A stretch of DNA of 64,000 nt from Gemmatimonadales bacterium (GCA_019038745.1 JAHOYV010000033.1:1-64000), one strand, 5' to 3'; shown: positions 1 through 9,902, counted from the first letter of the stretch. Notes: generated from the letters alone by a model not told the origin. Program-made: numbers and translations.

Positions 1-149
1 TCGAGGCCATCTGGGCCCGGGATTACCCGGTCATCATGGCCACCTCACTGATTGCCGCTGTTTCGGTGACCCTGGGTTCGCTGCTGGCGGACATCTGCTA
101 CCAATTGGCCGATCCGCGGGTTCGCTTCCGGCCGGAACGGGGGCTCTAG
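1..149 (+). CDS. ABC peptide transporter permease, DppB/OppB-like (3' end only)
   Basis: Only the last 49 codons are in the window, read in the frame whose TAG lies at 147-149. This is too short for the ORF track. The translation (DYPVIMATSLIAAVSVTLGS, then LLADICYQLADPRVR) matches the C-terminal membrane segment and LaDxxYxxxDPRvR tail typical of DppB/OppB-family permeases. It ends one base before the ATG of the DppC-like permease, so the two are surely one operon. The 5' part lies outside the window, so substrate cannot be judged. Confidence 0.85.
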   Translation, partial: EAIWARDYPVIMATSLIAAVSVTLGSLLADICYQLADPRVRFRPERGL

Positions 150-1031
150 ATGAGTATCCCCCTCCCGGTTCCCGGAGCGACAGGAGGCAAAGAGTCTCCC
201 TGGTGGATGCAACGCTCTACCGCTCCCGGTCTACTGCTGATTCTGGGTCTGCTGGCCATGGCCCTGCTGGCTCCGTGGTTGGCCCCCGGAGATCCAGCCG
301 CAATGGGGGAGGCCGGCGATCGTTTGGCCGCGCCCTCGTCGGATCATCCGATGGGCACGGACCTGTTGGGACGGGATGTCCTGGAGCGCCTGGTGCACGG
401 CAGCAGGGTGTCCTTGTTGGTGGGCTGGCTGAGTGTCTTGTTGTCGGTTTTCATAGGAACGGGTGTGGGGATGGCCGCAGGTCTGGGGCCCCACTGGCTG
501 GATCGTCTGCTCATGGGCGTGACCGATATGTTCCTGGCTTTCCCTCGAATCTTTCTGGTCTTGTTGCTGGTCTCGTTGATGCGCCCCTCCCTGTTGTTGG
601 TCATGGGAGTCCTGGGTCTGACCGGCTGGATGGGAGTGGCTCGTCTGGTACGGGCCGAGGCCTTGAGCATCAGGGAACGGGATTATATCGCCGCGGCCCG
701 CGGACTGGGATTGGGCTCCTGGCGGGTTGCCCTGTTCCACGTGATGCCCAATCTGCTCCCCACCGTTCTGGTGGCGGCTACCCTTCGCGTTGGCAACGCA
801 ATTTTAACCGAATCATTCCTCAGCTTTCTCGGGTTGGGTGTCCAGGAGCCAATGGTAAGCTGGGGGGCGATGATCCAGCACGGTCGGGGGCACCTGCTGG
901 AGGGATGGTGGCTATCGACTTTTCCCGGTTTGGCCATCGCCTTGACGGTTGTCGGTTACAACCTGCTGGGCGATGGGCTCCGCCGTCATCTTGATCCGAG
1001 GTTTCCCGGCCGAGGAGGGAACCATGAGTGA
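150..1031 (+). CDS. ABC peptide transporter permease, DppC/OppC-like
   Basis: Inner-membrane permease of 293 aa, second subunit of an oligo/dipeptide-type importer. An N-terminal hydrophobic segment (about residues 27-46) is followed by a periplasmic stretch with GTDLLGRDVLERLVHG, the usual DppC/OppC signature, and then by the membrane domain. The cytoplasmic EAA loop that docks on the ATPase is visible as YIAAARGLGLGSWRVALFHV (about residues 179-198). The start abuts the stop of the upstream permease, and the 3' end overlaps the ATPase start by 8 bases, indicating translational coupling. No periplasmic binding protein is visible; it may lie upstream of the window. Confidence 0.9.
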   Translation: MSIPLPVPGATGGKESPWWMQRSTAPGLLLILGLLAMALLAPWLAPGDPAAMGEAGDRLAAPSSDHPMGTDLLGRDVLERLVHGSRVSLLVGWLSVLLSVFIGTGVGMAAGLGPHWLDRLLMGVTDMFLAFPRIFLVLLLVSLMRPSLLLVMGVLGLTGWMGVARLVRAEALSIRERDYIAAARGLGLGSWRVALFHVMPNLLPTVLVAATLRVGNAILTESFLSFLGLGVQEPMVSWGAMIQHGRGHLLEGWWLSTFPGLAIALTVVGYNLLGDGLRRHLDPRFPGRGGNHE

Positions 1032-2736
1032 GCCCTTGCTCGAACTACGGGATCTGCACGTGCAGTTTCCCGGTAGGGATGGGAAACCACCGGTGGAGGT
1101 GTTGCGCGGCGTTGACCTGGCCTTGGACGTTGGTCGGAGCGTGGCTCTTGTCGGTCCCTCCGGATGCGGCAAAAGCTTGACCGCACGGGCGGCCTGCGGA
1201 TTGTTGCCGCCCAAGGCCGTATGGTCAGGTCTGATCTCATGGGAAGGGAAAATTCTTGGGGATCCCCGAGGTGAAGACTGGGCTGGTTTGAGGGGAGGGG
1301 GCATGGCGATGGTTCTACAGGAGCCCAAGACCTCCTTGAACCCGGTTCTCCGGATCGGTGACCAGATCGCTGAAGCCATCATGCTCCATGCCGGCGGCTC
1401 CCCCGGGACGGCCCGGCAAGGGGCGTTGGACCTGCTGGAGGAAGTTCATGTTCCGGAGCCGGTTCTGAAGGCCCGGAGCTATCCGCACGAACTGAGCGGA
1501 GGCATGAGACAGCGTGTTCTCCTGGCTGCTGCGCTGGCTTGTGAGCCCAGCCTGTTGATCTGCGACGAACCCACTACCGCTCTGGATCCTACGGTTCAGA
1601 AAGAGATATTGATTCTGATCGACCGGGTTAGGCGCGACCGGGAGATGGCCATGTTGTTCATCACCCATGATCGTGATCTTGTTCCCCTGGTGGCCGACCG
1701 CGTGGTTTTCATGCGGGAGGGGCGGATCGATTCACAGGATGTGACCCCGCCCCAAACTTTGAAATGCCGTTCCCGGGCCCTGATCCAGGAGTGCAATTCC
1801 GCTTTGCCGGTGCTGACCGGGCGGGGCCTGGGCTACACTTTCGGTGCCGGAAAGGAAAGCAATGAAATCCTGCCCGCTGTGGGCGGAGTGGACTTGGACC
1901 TGTTCCCTGGCCGGGCGTTGGGACTAGCCGGGGAGTCCGGCTGTGGAAAGACCACCTTGGCCCGGATGCTGGCTTTTCACCTGCGGCCTGCCAAAGGGGC
2001 CATCTCCCTGGGTGGCAGTGAGTTCCCGACTTCAGGGGCGGAACCCCCTTCCATGCTTCGACGCGAGGTCCAAATGATCTTCCAGGATCCCGGGCAGTCG
2101 CTGAACCCAAGACAGCGGATCGGTGCCGCTCTCGTTGAGGCGGCCGGGGGCGATCCTGGTTTCAGGACCGAAGAATTGTTGGCCGAAGTCGAACTTCCCA
2201 TTTCCGTAAGGGAAAGGTATCCCCACGAGTTGTCGGGGGGGCAGAAGCAACGCGTGGCCTTGGCCCGCTGTCTCGCCTGTGGCCCAAGGGTTCTGATCGC
2301 CGACGAAATTACAAGTGCCCTGGACACCTGGACCCGATCCCGAATACTCGGTTTGTTGGATAGGGCCATGGCCGACCGGGGCTTGGCTTTGCTGTTGATC
2401 GATCACAACCTTGATACCCTGCGCTCCATTTGCGAGCGGGTGATGGTAATGTACGGTGGCCTGGTGCTGGAGATTTTCAATCCCGGCGACGAGGGTGGAC
2501 CGCGTCATCCCTATACTCGTAATCTAGTGGCCGCCTCCCCTAGCGAACTGGGTCGCCATCCCCTGCCTTTGCGGACCCTGGAACCGCAGGGGATCACAAG
2601 GAAGAATCCTGATGTGAGGGGATGTCCCTGGGCACACTCTTGTCCATTGTGTAATAGTCGATGTAACAGCGAGTTGCCCCCTTTGCGGAGTTTGGGCGAC
2701 GGGAGTTATTTGCGCTGTCCTGAAATGGGATGTTGA
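1024..2736 (+). CDS. Fused double ABC ATPase (DppD-DppF type) of the peptide importer
   Basis: Protein of 570 aa with two complete nucleotide-binding domains in tandem, as in GsiA/YejF-type proteins. The first half has Walker A GPSGCGKS, signature LSGGMRQR and Walker B LLICDEPTTALD. The second half has GESGCGKTT, LSGGQKQR and LIADEITSALD. Each half would normally end in the oligopeptide-transporter C-terminal domain; the second ends in a cysteine-rich tail (GCPWAHSCPLC and later cysteines), typical of OppD/OppF relatives. I chose ATG 1024 instead of the track's 949 because the family begins with MSEPLLELRDL and because 1024 gives an 8-base overlap with the permease. Oddity: the second Walker B reads DEI instead of the usual DEP. 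Confidence 0.9.
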   Translation: MSEPLLELRDLHVQFPGRDGKPPVEVLRGVDLALDVGRSVALVGPSGCGKSLTARAACGLLPPKAVWSGLISWEGKILGDPRGEDWAGLRGGGMAMVLQEPKTSLNPVLRIGDQIAEAIMLHAGGSPGTARQGALDLLEEVHVPEPVLKARSYPHELSGGMRQRVLLAAALACEPSLLICDEPTTALDPTVQKEILILIDRVRRDREMAMLFITHDRDLVPLVADRVVFMREGRIDSQDVTPPQTLKCRSRALIQECNSALPVLTGRGLGYTFGAGKESNEILPAVGGVDLDLFPGRALGLAGESGCGKTTLARMLAFHLRPAKGAISLGGSEFPTSGAEPPSMLRREVQMIFQDPGQSLNPRQRIGAALVEAAGGDPGFRTEELLAEVELPISVRERYPHELSGGQKQRVALARCLACGPRVLIADEITSALDTWTRSRILGLLDRAMADRGLALLLIDHNLDTLRSICERVMVMYGGLVLEIFNPGDEGGPRHPYTRNLVAASPSELGRHPLPLRTLEPQGITRKNPDVRGCPWAHSCPLCNSRCNSELPPLRSLGDGSYLRCPEMGC

Positions 2737-2752
2737 GCATCACCACAATTTA

Positions 2753-2781
2753 TTGACACGTTATAGGCCAATCTCTATATT
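2753..2781 (+). promoter_or_regulatory. Sigma-70-like promoter for the TonB-dependent receptor gene
   Basis: TTGACA (2753-2758), a 17-base spacer and TATATT (2776-2781) form an almost perfect housekeeping promoter. It lies 16 bases after the ABC ATPase stop and about 190 bases before the receptor ATG, leaving a long 5' leader in which I recognise no riboswitch. Confidence 0.75.
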
Positions 2782-2971
2782 CAATCACCAGTTGCGGCAC
2801 GGGGTTTTGATAAGTACCCCAGGTGCCCAGTTGGATAGTTGAAAACGTCAGGTTTACAGGCACCCCACGCTGCCCGACAAAGGTTCAGTGAGAAATTATA
2901 GAAACCAGTGCAAAGGTACTTTCGTGAGGCCATGTCTGGCTCGTTATGTTCCCTCGGAAAGGAGCGCCACT

Positions 2972-5900
2972 ATGCTCCGGCGTAACCGGATACAGTGGAT
3001 TTTGCCCATTTTCTTTTTGTTCATCCTGGTCTCTATGACCTTTCCGGATGATGTGGTTGCCCAGGGTGCTCCCGCCACCATCAGGGGAACCATCAGGGGC
3101 ATGGAAACCGGCGACATGTTGGATTACGCCAATGTGCTTCTGGTTGGGACAACCCGGGGAACGATGTCACTCGGTGGCGGTGTCTTCTACTTCAACGGGA
3201 TGTCGCCGGGCACTTATACGATCAAGGTACTTTATCTCGGTTACGGGCCCATGGAACAGACGGTGACGGTGAGGTCTGGTGAAACGGCGAATCTCCAGTT
3301 CGAACTCGAAACGGTTATTGTGGAACAATTGCAGGCTTTCGACGTCGAGGGCCAGGAATACATGGTGGAAGTCAAGAGTGCCGTCACCGAGCACAAGATC
3401 AGTTCCGATACTTTCCAGAAATACGCCATCGACTCGGTAGAAGATGCCTTGGCCAAGCAGGCCGGGGTTGTATCTCGCGCCGGGGAGTTGTACGTACGTG
3501 GTGGCCGATCCGGGGAAGTCAAATTCCAGGTGGACGGCGTCTCGGTAGATAACCCCCTTGGGGGCCGACGCCTTGAGGTGTCCACTCTTACCGTGGAAAA
3601 CACGAGCATGGTAACCGGCGGGCTGGATGCCAAGTACGGGAACGCATTATCGGGAGTTGTGAATCTGACAACCAAGGAAGGCGGGAGCAAGTTTGGTGGT
3701 GGTTTCCGGTTCCTGACCAACGATTTCGGACGCCAGGACAGGACCTACACCAATTTTGATCGCGTTGAGTACGGATTTGGTGGTCCCACCCCAATCAAGG
3801 GTCTGACCTACTACATTTCGGGCGACCTTATTTTCGACGATACCGAACACACCTCGCGCGCGCATCGGGATGAATACAAGGTCAATGTCGGCGACGTCAC
3901 CTTGTTCAAATTCCGTCCTCGTCAGACCAATGCAGCCAAGGGCTCTACAAAGCTTGCCTACAAGTTGAACGAGGATATGAAAGTTACCGGGGAGTACACC
4001 TATTCGATCTCCCAAACTGAGCGATACCGTTTGAATTGGGACGTTCAGGGCTATGCCCGCCGGATAGTCTACATGCCCCTGGTGGCCTATCGCTCAAGTC
4101 TGCAGGACTGGTGGTACACCGGCTGGCCCGTCCCTGTTTACTACGGGCCCTGGTATGAAAATATGCTAGAAAACGCGCGGACCGTAATGGTTGTCGATTC
4201 AAGAAGTGCCAGCGAGCAGCGGGTCCCCATGCCTATCATGGAGGTTCGGGCCGCCCACGACAATCGATTGTACACTGTTGTGGCCAGCGCTTCATTTGAC
4301 GGTTTCGCCTTCCCCTTCTCCTCTTTTTCCACGGTGGAACTGGACAGCTCCTACACTGCCTTTAATTCGGCCGACAACATGCTCCAGACCAAGAATCTTG
4401 CCCAGATCGGCAAAATTATTTGGCGGCACAATATCACCGAATCCACTTTCTACACGATGCGGTTGGGCTTGGTTGCCTTTGACAAGCTGGACGATGTTCA
4501 AGGCAAGGATCCTTGGGAATACAACCACGGTGGGATCTGGAATCCGGGCCTTTTCTTCGATCAGGATCGCTACTACTCGTTGAACGGTGACTATTATACA
4601 GACCCGCTCAGCCCCTACTTCGTCACCAGTAGCGATTTTGGAGAGTACGAGGAGGAATATAGCCGAACCTACAGTTTTGCTTGTGAACTGGTCAGTAACC
4701 GCTATGAGGGCCACTTCATCGAAACCGGTTTCGGCGTTACCTATAACGATTTGGAACGCTATGCCCTGGCCAACCCGGGGTTGATGCGTCAGGACCGATT
4801 CACGTTGGAATATTCCCAGGGCGGCAATCGGAACGTCTTCCACACCTACAATCCAGAGGCCTTCTGGTACATGCAGGACCGGTGGGAGCACGAGGGCATG
4901 GTTGTCAATTACGGACTGCGCTGGGATATGTTCTCGCCGGGGTCCGCAGCTGCCATCGATTTGGTCAACGAGGACGTTGACCGGAACGTAATCAAGTACA
5001 AAACCTCCTTCCAGCCTCGATTGGGTTTCGCTTTCCCGATCACCGAGCGGGATGGCTTTCATTTCCACTACGGACGCTTCATTCAGTTCCCGGGCCGTGA
5101 GCACCTTTTTGCAAGCCAGGATCCGGTTGGTAATAATGGTACTCTGGGCAACCCCGATCTGGAACCCATGATGACGGTTCAGTATTCAGCGGGTATCGTG
5201 CACCAGTTTACCGACTTTCTTGCCGGTCAATTCTCGCTTTACAGCAAGGATATCTTCGATTTGATATCGGCTACGCAGGCCACCGACACGGCCACCGGTA
5301 TTACATTGATACGCAGTATCAATAAAGCCTACGCTTCGGCCAGGGGCATCGAAGCTACCTTGAACAAGAGGTTCAGCGACCGGTACCAATTCCGGTTCAG
5401 CTACACGTATTCCTTTGCTGACGGTGTTGCTTCCGACACCAATTTCGGAGCCAATGCGGACGGAATGGCTTTCCTGCCTAACCAGGAGCTTCCGCTCAAT
5501 TGGGATCAACGGCACACCATGAATATGATGATTGCGTTCCAGGAACCGAATGTCTGGCTGTCTTCCTTTACTTTCACCTACGGCAGCGGTTTCCCCTGGA
5601 CCCCGGTCGATCGTTTCGCCAAGAAGGTTGATCCGATGCTGGAGAACAGTGAACGGTTTCCAGCCTTGTTCTCGTTGGACACGATGCTGTCGAGGGATAT
5701 CAACTTCTACGGTAAGCGATTGGCCCTCCAGTTGCAGGGATGGAACCTCCTGAACCAGGACGTAATTATGCCGCCGGGTGGTGGTGGAGGTATCAATCCG
5801 GGAATGATCAACGGCGCGGTTTACGGTGGCATGGATATGCTAACCGAGACAGGTAAGTATGGTGCCGCCTTGCTTGTGGACGAGGATGGCAATGGACAGG

Positions 5901-5980
5901 ATGAATTCATTCCCGTGTTCGACCCGAGAACTTTCGGGGCTCACCGGTTGTTCCGGCTCGGGGTTGGTTATTATTTCTAG
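2972..5980 (+). CDS. TonB-dependent outer-membrane receptor with carboxypeptidase-regulatory-like N-domain
   Basis: Outer-membrane receptor of 1002 aa. I prefer ATG 2972 over the track's GTG 2888 because it has an AAAGGAG ribosome site 7-8 bases upstream and opens a clean signal peptide (MLRRNRIQWILPIFFLFILV, cleavage near VVAQ). The mature protein starts with a CarboxypepD_reg-like beta-sandwich (about residues 35-110, ATIRGTIRG ... YANVLLVGTTRG), followed by a plug domain (VEDALAKQAGVV, ELYVRGGRSGEVKFQVDGV) and a long aromatic-rich barrel. The last residue is Phe in RLFRLGVGYYF, the usual outer-membrane assembly signal. SusC-like proteins share this layout, but no SusD partner is present; the neighbours are an exported protein and a PorV-like barrel. 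The substrate is unknown. Energy would come from the ExbB/ExbD/TonB genes at 11989-14433. Confidence 0.88.
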   Translation: MLRRNRIQWILPIFFLFILVSMTFPDDVVAQGAPATIRGTIRGMETGDMLDYANVLLVGTTRGTMSLGGGVFYFNGMSPGTYTIKVLYLGYGPMEQTVTVRSGETANLQFELETVIVEQLQAFDVEGQEYMVEVKSAVTEHKISSDTFQKYAIDSVEDALAKQAGVVSRAGELYVRGGRSGEVKFQVDGVSVDNPLGGRRLEVSTLTVENTSMVTGGLDAKYGNALSGVVNLTTKEGGSKFGGGFRFLTNDFGRQDRTYTNFDRVEYGFGGPTPIKGLTYYISGDLIFDDTEHTSRAHRDEYKVNVGDVTLFKFRPRQTNAAKGSTKLAYKLNEDMKVTGEYTYSISQTERYRLNWDVQGYARRIVYMPLVAYRSSLQDWWYTGWPVPVYYGPWYENMLENARTVMVVDSRSASEQRVPMPIMEVRAAHDNRLYTVVASASFDGFAFPFSSFSTVELDSSYTAFNSADNMLQTKNLAQIGKIIWRHNITESTFYTMRLGLVAFDKLDDVQGKDPWEYNHGGIWNPGLFFDQDRYYSLNGDYYTDPLSPYFVTSSDFGEYEEEYSRTYSFACELVSNRYEGHFIETGFGVTYNDLERYALANPGLMRQDRFTLEYSQGGNRNVFHTYNPEAFWYMQDRWEHEGMVVNYGLRWDMFSPGSAAAIDLVNEDVDRNVIKYKTSFQPRLGFAFPITERDGFHFHYGRFIQFPGREHLFASQDPVGNNGTLGNPDLEPMMTVQYSAGIVHQFTDFLAGQFSLYSKDIFDLISATQATDTATGITLIRSINKAYASARGIEATLNKRFSDRYQFRFSYTYSFADGVASDTNFGANADGMAFLPNQELPLNWDQRHTMNMMIAFQEPNVWLSSFTFTYGSGFPWTPVDRFAKKVDPMLENSERFPALFSLDTMLSRDINFYGKRLALQLQGWNLLNQDVIMPPGGGGGINPGMINGAVYGGMDMLTETGKYGAALLVDEDGNGQDEFIPVFDPRTFGAHRLFRLGVGYYF

Positions 5981-5998
5981 TGGGGCATTAAGCGCTCA

Positions 5999-6018
5999 AG
6001 CCGCCAAATGGAGCGGCT
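5999..6018 (+). other. Intercistronic hairpin
   Basis: AGCCGC (5999-6004) and GCGGCT (6013-6018) form a perfect six-base stem in the gap between the receptor stop and the next start. There is no T-tract, so this is more likely a partial attenuator or mRNA-stability element than a terminator. Confidence 0.35.
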
Positions 6019-6031
6019 ACGATAGGAAGGG

Positions 6032-8902
6032 ATGGCTATGACCTTGACCATCTTTACTGGAGCAGAAAGAAGCGGACGTCCGATCTTTGGATGGGTGTTT
6101 GCTTGTTTCCTGTTGCTGGTGGTCTGCCTGCCGGTGTCTTCCTCGGCCAAATCCGACGAGGACTTGTATCGAGGGATCGATCCCAGCGGGTTGCGTGTTA
6201 TGGATGGCTCATTCGTAATGAACGTGGGTGAAGTCCAGATTCATATCACGAATTGGGGTTTGATTGGTACCGGGCTGAATGCAAATTTTCCCTGGGGGAG
6301 TGCTCCTTCCTGCCAGTGGCCCGCCGGGTCAGGAAATGAATATCTGTGGGCGGCCGGGCTGATGGTAGGTGGCGTTGTTTTGGGCGAGCGCCTTGTTACC
6401 ACGCGAAATGAAGTTGCCCCTTTGGACAACGACGTGCAGGCCACGATTTACGAGGCAGTGGGTACCACCATCCTGCGCCCCCCGGGAAACTCCGAGGCCG
6501 GCGGCAAACGTGCGCCGTCTCCCGGCCCTGACGACGATGATGACGGCTTGATTGATGAGGAGATTCTCAACGGCGCGGACGATGACGGGGACGGGCTGAT
6601 TGATGAGGATTTTGGTCAGATCGGCAATCAGATGTTTGTCTGCACCATGTACGATAATACGCCCATGATTAAGGAACAAAACGCTGAACATAAGCCCCTG
6701 AATCTGGAAATAGTCCAGAGTACCTACCAGTGGGAGAATGATCAGGTTGATGATTTTGTCGGATTCGAGTACCAAATCACCAACGTCGGCGTAGCGGATA
6801 TCGAAAGGGTCTACATCGGTTTCAATGCTGACGCGGACATTGGTCCCAGCCAGGGTGATACTGCCGGTGACGATGCGGCCGGTTCCTGGAGAGGGGCAGT
6901 TCGCGCCTCCGACGGAAGTTTTGTTCCCGTCGAGGTCGGCTACATGTTTGATGTGGCTGAGAACGATCCCGTCGATGGATATTTCGGCATCGTGTTCCTT
7001 GGGCACGATATTGATCCTACCGGTCAGAGAGCCCCGACCAAGGTCGGCATGAGGACCTTTCAGAGCTTCCAGGGCCAAATGAGCTTTGACCAAGGCGGCG
7101 ATCCAACCAACGATGATGAACGTTATCAACTACTGAGCGCTCTGCCGGAAGAATGGGATGGAAACACAGCGGTCAACAGAGCGAACGATTTTAGATTCCT
7201 GGTTTCCGCAGGCCCGTTTGAGGTTTTGGAGAAGGATGAGACCCTGAATTTTCAGGTGGCCATAGTTATGGGTCCGGGTTTGGGATCGCCCGAGGGTGGC
7301 GAAGGGTTGCTGGCCAATTGTGCCCAGGCAGCCCAGACTTGGTACGGCATCTTCGTGAATGAGGTACCCAATATGGTCGCCCTTTCAGGGGGCGGGGAAA
7401 TCATTACCGGACATCTCGGCCGCGAGACGATGCTCTGCAAGGAAGATTTCCATGGATCGGATGCATGGGAATTTTTTGCTCCCGATTTTATGGACACCTC
7501 GTGTGTCGACGCCGAGTGGCTCATGGCCAGGCGGATAACGCCTGAAGATGAATTCGAATTCACTTTCCCTGATGGTGAATCGAAGACCTGCGCCATGTTC
7601 AATATGGACAACTGCTTTGAATGTATTCGCCAACTGGGTCCGGCCAGCCAGTTTGGGATCGCCTGCGGCCCTCTGGATTTCGAAGAGGGGAATTGGGAGT
7701 GCAACAATCCAAATGCGGCTTCTTTCTCCGGTTGCACGGGAATCGATGGTGAGGAAACGCAAATCCATTGGCTGGTTGGGATGGCACCTCCTCCTCCGTT
7801 GGGACTTCGCATGTGGCCCACTGATGGTCGGGTTCACATATTTTGGGACGACAACAGTGAGAACGTGAAGGATATTCGGTTACAAACGATCGATTTCGAG
7901 TCCTACCGTATCTGGCGGGCGGACAACTGGGATCGACCTTTTGGAAGCTCAATTGTAAATGGTCCGGAGAGTGATCTCTGGAAGCTCATTGCCGAATACG
8001 ACCTGATCAACAGTTTCGTGTCCTACCGTGATTTAATGGATGCCGATGGCAACCCCTACGTCCATCTGGACACCATCCCCTTGGGGATGAACACCGGCCT
8101 GGGTCCGATTGTCTATACGCCCCGTTGTCTTGCCGACACACGGTACGCGGGTTTGCAGGACGCCATGCAGGTAATTGTGGATTCTGATTTGAACAATGAT
8201 CTGCGGGAAAGGCCTGCCATTCGCCTTACCGATGGTTCCATTAATCCCAAATACCGGGGTTTGGTTTACTGGGAGAGCTACCCAACCGTGCTGGACACTT
8301 TTTTCTGGGTCGCCAGCAGGGAAGCGGACCTGGTCAAGCGCATTCTTCCCAAGCGCTCCACCCGATTTTATGAGTATGTGGATACCGATGTTCATAACGG
8401 CTTCCTCTATTTCTATTCGGTAACCGCTTCCGACCACGGATTGCTGCCCCCGGAGAATTCTTACGATATCGATTTGCCCGTCGGGTCAGGTCTGATCGGT
8501 GACCCAGGATCCTCCTTTACTTATACGGTTCCAGGCACGAGAGCACAGACCGTTGAGGAAAGGGCCCTGTCAGGGGCGAATATTTACGTGTTCCCGAACC
8601 CGGCGACCAGGGCAGCTCTGGAAGAGTTTCAGCAAATGGACCCCAATGGCGACGACCCTACGGGTGTCCGGGTTAGTTTTTCAAATTTGCCGATGGCCCA
8701 TAACACCATAAAAATCTTTACGGTCAGTGGCGATTTAGTACAGACGATAGTGCATGACGGCACTGCAGGAGTAGGGCATACGAGTTGGAATCTGATGAGT
8801 CGCAGCGGCCAGGAAATCGTGAGTGGAATCTATCTCTACTCCGTTCAAACCGCCGATAGCGGGTTCGAGGATTTCATTGGAAAGTTTGTTGTAATCAGGT
8901 AG
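6032..8902 (+). CDS. Large exported protein with Ca-binding-type Asp repeats and C-terminal FlgD/Por-sorting-like domain
   Basis: Unrecognised exported protein of 956 aa. AGGAAGG (6024-6030) precedes two in-frame ATGs at 6032 and 6038; the second is better spaced, so the true start may be 6038. A signal peptide covers roughly residues 15-40 (FGWVFACFLLLVVCLPVSSS). Residues about 168-195 carry two acidic loops (DDDDDGLIDEE, DDDGDGLIDED) like thrombospondin-3/dockerin calcium sites. The middle region has fibronectin-like stretches. The last ~100 residues (VFPNPATRAAL ... SGDLVQTI ... SGIYLYSVQ) match the FlgD-like/type IX secretion-sorting fold common in FCB bacteria. Its position between a TonB receptor and a PorV-like barrel suggests a surface-exposed or surface-anchored role. 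No catalytic motif was found. Confidence 0.75.
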   Translation: MAMTLTIFTGAERSGRPIFGWVFACFLLLVVCLPVSSSAKSDEDLYRGIDPSGLRVMDGSFVMNVGEVQIHITNWGLIGTGLNANFPWGSAPSCQWPAGSGNEYLWAAGLMVGGVVLGERLVTTRNEVAPLDNDVQATIYEAVGTTILRPPGNSEAGGKRAPSPGPDDDDDGLIDEEILNGADDDGDGLIDEDFGQIGNQMFVCTMYDNTPMIKEQNAEHKPLNLEIVQSTYQWENDQVDDFVGFEYQITNVGVADIERVYIGFNADADIGPSQGDTAGDDAAGSWRGAVRASDGSFVPVEVGYMFDVAENDPVDGYFGIVFLGHDIDPTGQRAPTKVGMRTFQSFQGQMSFDQGGDPTNDDERYQLLSALPEEWDGNTAVNRANDFRFLVSAGPFEVLEKDETLNFQVAIVMGPGLGSPEGGEGLLANCAQAAQTWYGIFVNEVPNMVALSGGGEIITGHLGRETMLCKEDFHGSDAWEFFAPDFMDTSCVDAEWLMARRITPEDEFEFTFPDGESKTCAMFNMDNCFECIRQLGPASQFGIACGPLDFEEGNWECNNPNAASFSGCTGIDGEETQIHWLVGMAPPPPLGLRMWPTDGRVHIFWDDNSENVKDIRLQTIDFESYRIWRADNWDRPFGSSIVNGPESDLWKLIAEYDLINSFVSYRDLMDADGNPYVHLDTIPLGMNTGLGPIVYTPRCLADTRYAGLQDAMQVIVDSDLNNDLRERPAIRLTDGSINPKYRGLVYWESYPTVLDTFFWVASREADLVKRILPKRSTRFYEYVDTDVHNGFLYFYSVTASDHGLLPPENSYDIDLPVGSGLIGDPGSSFTYTVPGTRAQTVEERALSGANIYVFPNPATRAALEEFQQMDPNGDDPTGVRVSFSNLPMAHNTIKIFTVSGDLVQTIVHDGTAGVGHTSWNLMSRSGQEIVSGIYLYSVQTADSGFEDFIGKFVVIR

Positions 8903-8966
8903 CTGCCGTAAGTTTAGGGGCAGAGAATGTGTCAACTTCCGTCAAAGGACGGATCTGGAGGTTTCC

Positions 8967-9902
8967 ATGAAGCGCTTAGCGATCCTGACCACCATCCTGA
9001 TGGCAATGCCTTCTTTGGTTTTTGCTGCTGGTGGTTTTGCCAAGGTTGGCACCTTTGGCGGTCAGTTCCTCAAGATTGGCGTGAGCGCCAGGGCCACGGG
9101 AATGGGCTCTGCATACACAGGAGTTGTGGATGATGCTTCGGCAGTGTTCTGGAATGTCGGCGGTCTGGTCAACGTTTTGGGTAACGAAGTGTCCTTGAAT
9201 CACGTGACCTGGGCGGCCGATACCAATCTTAGCTCTCTGGTGGTGGCTTTCAACCCGCGTTCCATACCCGGCACCTTTGCCCTTTCCGCACGATCCTACT
9301 GGATGGATCCGATGCTGGAGAGGACGGCCCGTAATCCTGAGGGTACCGGGCATACTTTTGATGCCGGTATGTCCAGCTACGGGCTGAGTTACGCCAGATT
9401 TTTCACTGATAAGTTCTCCACCGGGTTTACATTGAATTATCTCCATATGGCTCTGGCCGAGGCGGTAGTAAACTCCGGCTCATTTGACTTCGGCATTATG
9501 TACCGGATTGGGATCAGGGATCTGAAGTTGGGGATGACGATCCAGAATCTGGGGGGGAAATACAAGTATGATGATCGTGAAAGCAAACTGCCGGTAATTT
9601 TCAAGGTCGGTTCCAGCTTTACCGTGTTCCAAACCGAGAGGCAGCATATGCTGGCTGCCGTCGAATTTCAACATCCCTCCGACAACCTTGAGCGCTCCAA
9701 CGTCGGGCTGGAATACAATCTGAATGACTTTTTCTTCCTGCGTGGTGGTTACCACATCAATTACGATTCGGACGGGGTTGCGGGGGGCTTCGGTGTTTCG
9801 GTTCCAACAGGAGAAACTACCGATATTGTAGCTGATTACAGCGCTGTGGATATGGATGCCCTTGGCATTGCCCATCGGATTACAGTACGGGTGATTTTCT
9901 GA
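8967..9902 (+). CDS. PorV/PorQ-family outer-membrane beta-barrel protein
   Basis: Protein of 311 aa with a signal peptide (MKRLAILTTILMAMPSLVFA) and the conserved PorV/UPF0164 opening FLKIGVSARATGMGSAYTGV followed by DDASAVFWNVGGL. Later strands (SYGLSYARFFTDKFSTGFTL, KLGMTIQNLGGKY) and the final Phe (RITVRVIF) fit an outer-membrane barrel related to FadL. In Bacteroidetes PorV shuttles type IX secretion cargo to the attachment complex, while other family members have unknown roles. Its place directly after a protein with a sorting-like C-terminal domain favours a secretion role, but none of the core type IX genes (porK-porN, sov/sprA) lie in this window. The ribosome site TGGAGG sits 5 bases before the ATG. 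Confidence 0.85.
   Translation: MKRLAILTTILMAMPSLVFAAGGFAKVGTFGGQFLKIGVSARATGMGSAYTGVVDDASAVFWNVGGLVNVLGNEVSLNHVTWAADTNLSSLVVAFNPRSIPGTFALSARSYWMDPMLERTARNPEGTGHTFDAGMSSYGLSYARFFTDKFSTGFTLNYLHMALAEAVVNSGSFDFGIMYRIGIRDLKLGMTIQNLGGKYKYDDRESKLPVIFKVGSSFTVFQTERQHMLAAVEFQHPSDNLERSNVGLEYNLNDFFFLRGGYHINYDSDGVAGGFGVSVPTGETTDIVADYSAVDMDALGIAHRITVRVIF

Noticed and set aside
949-1023. Upstream part of the ABC ATPase ORF as coding
   Set aside because: It overlaps the permease by 83 bases and does not resemble an ATPase N-terminus; ATG 1024 is better.
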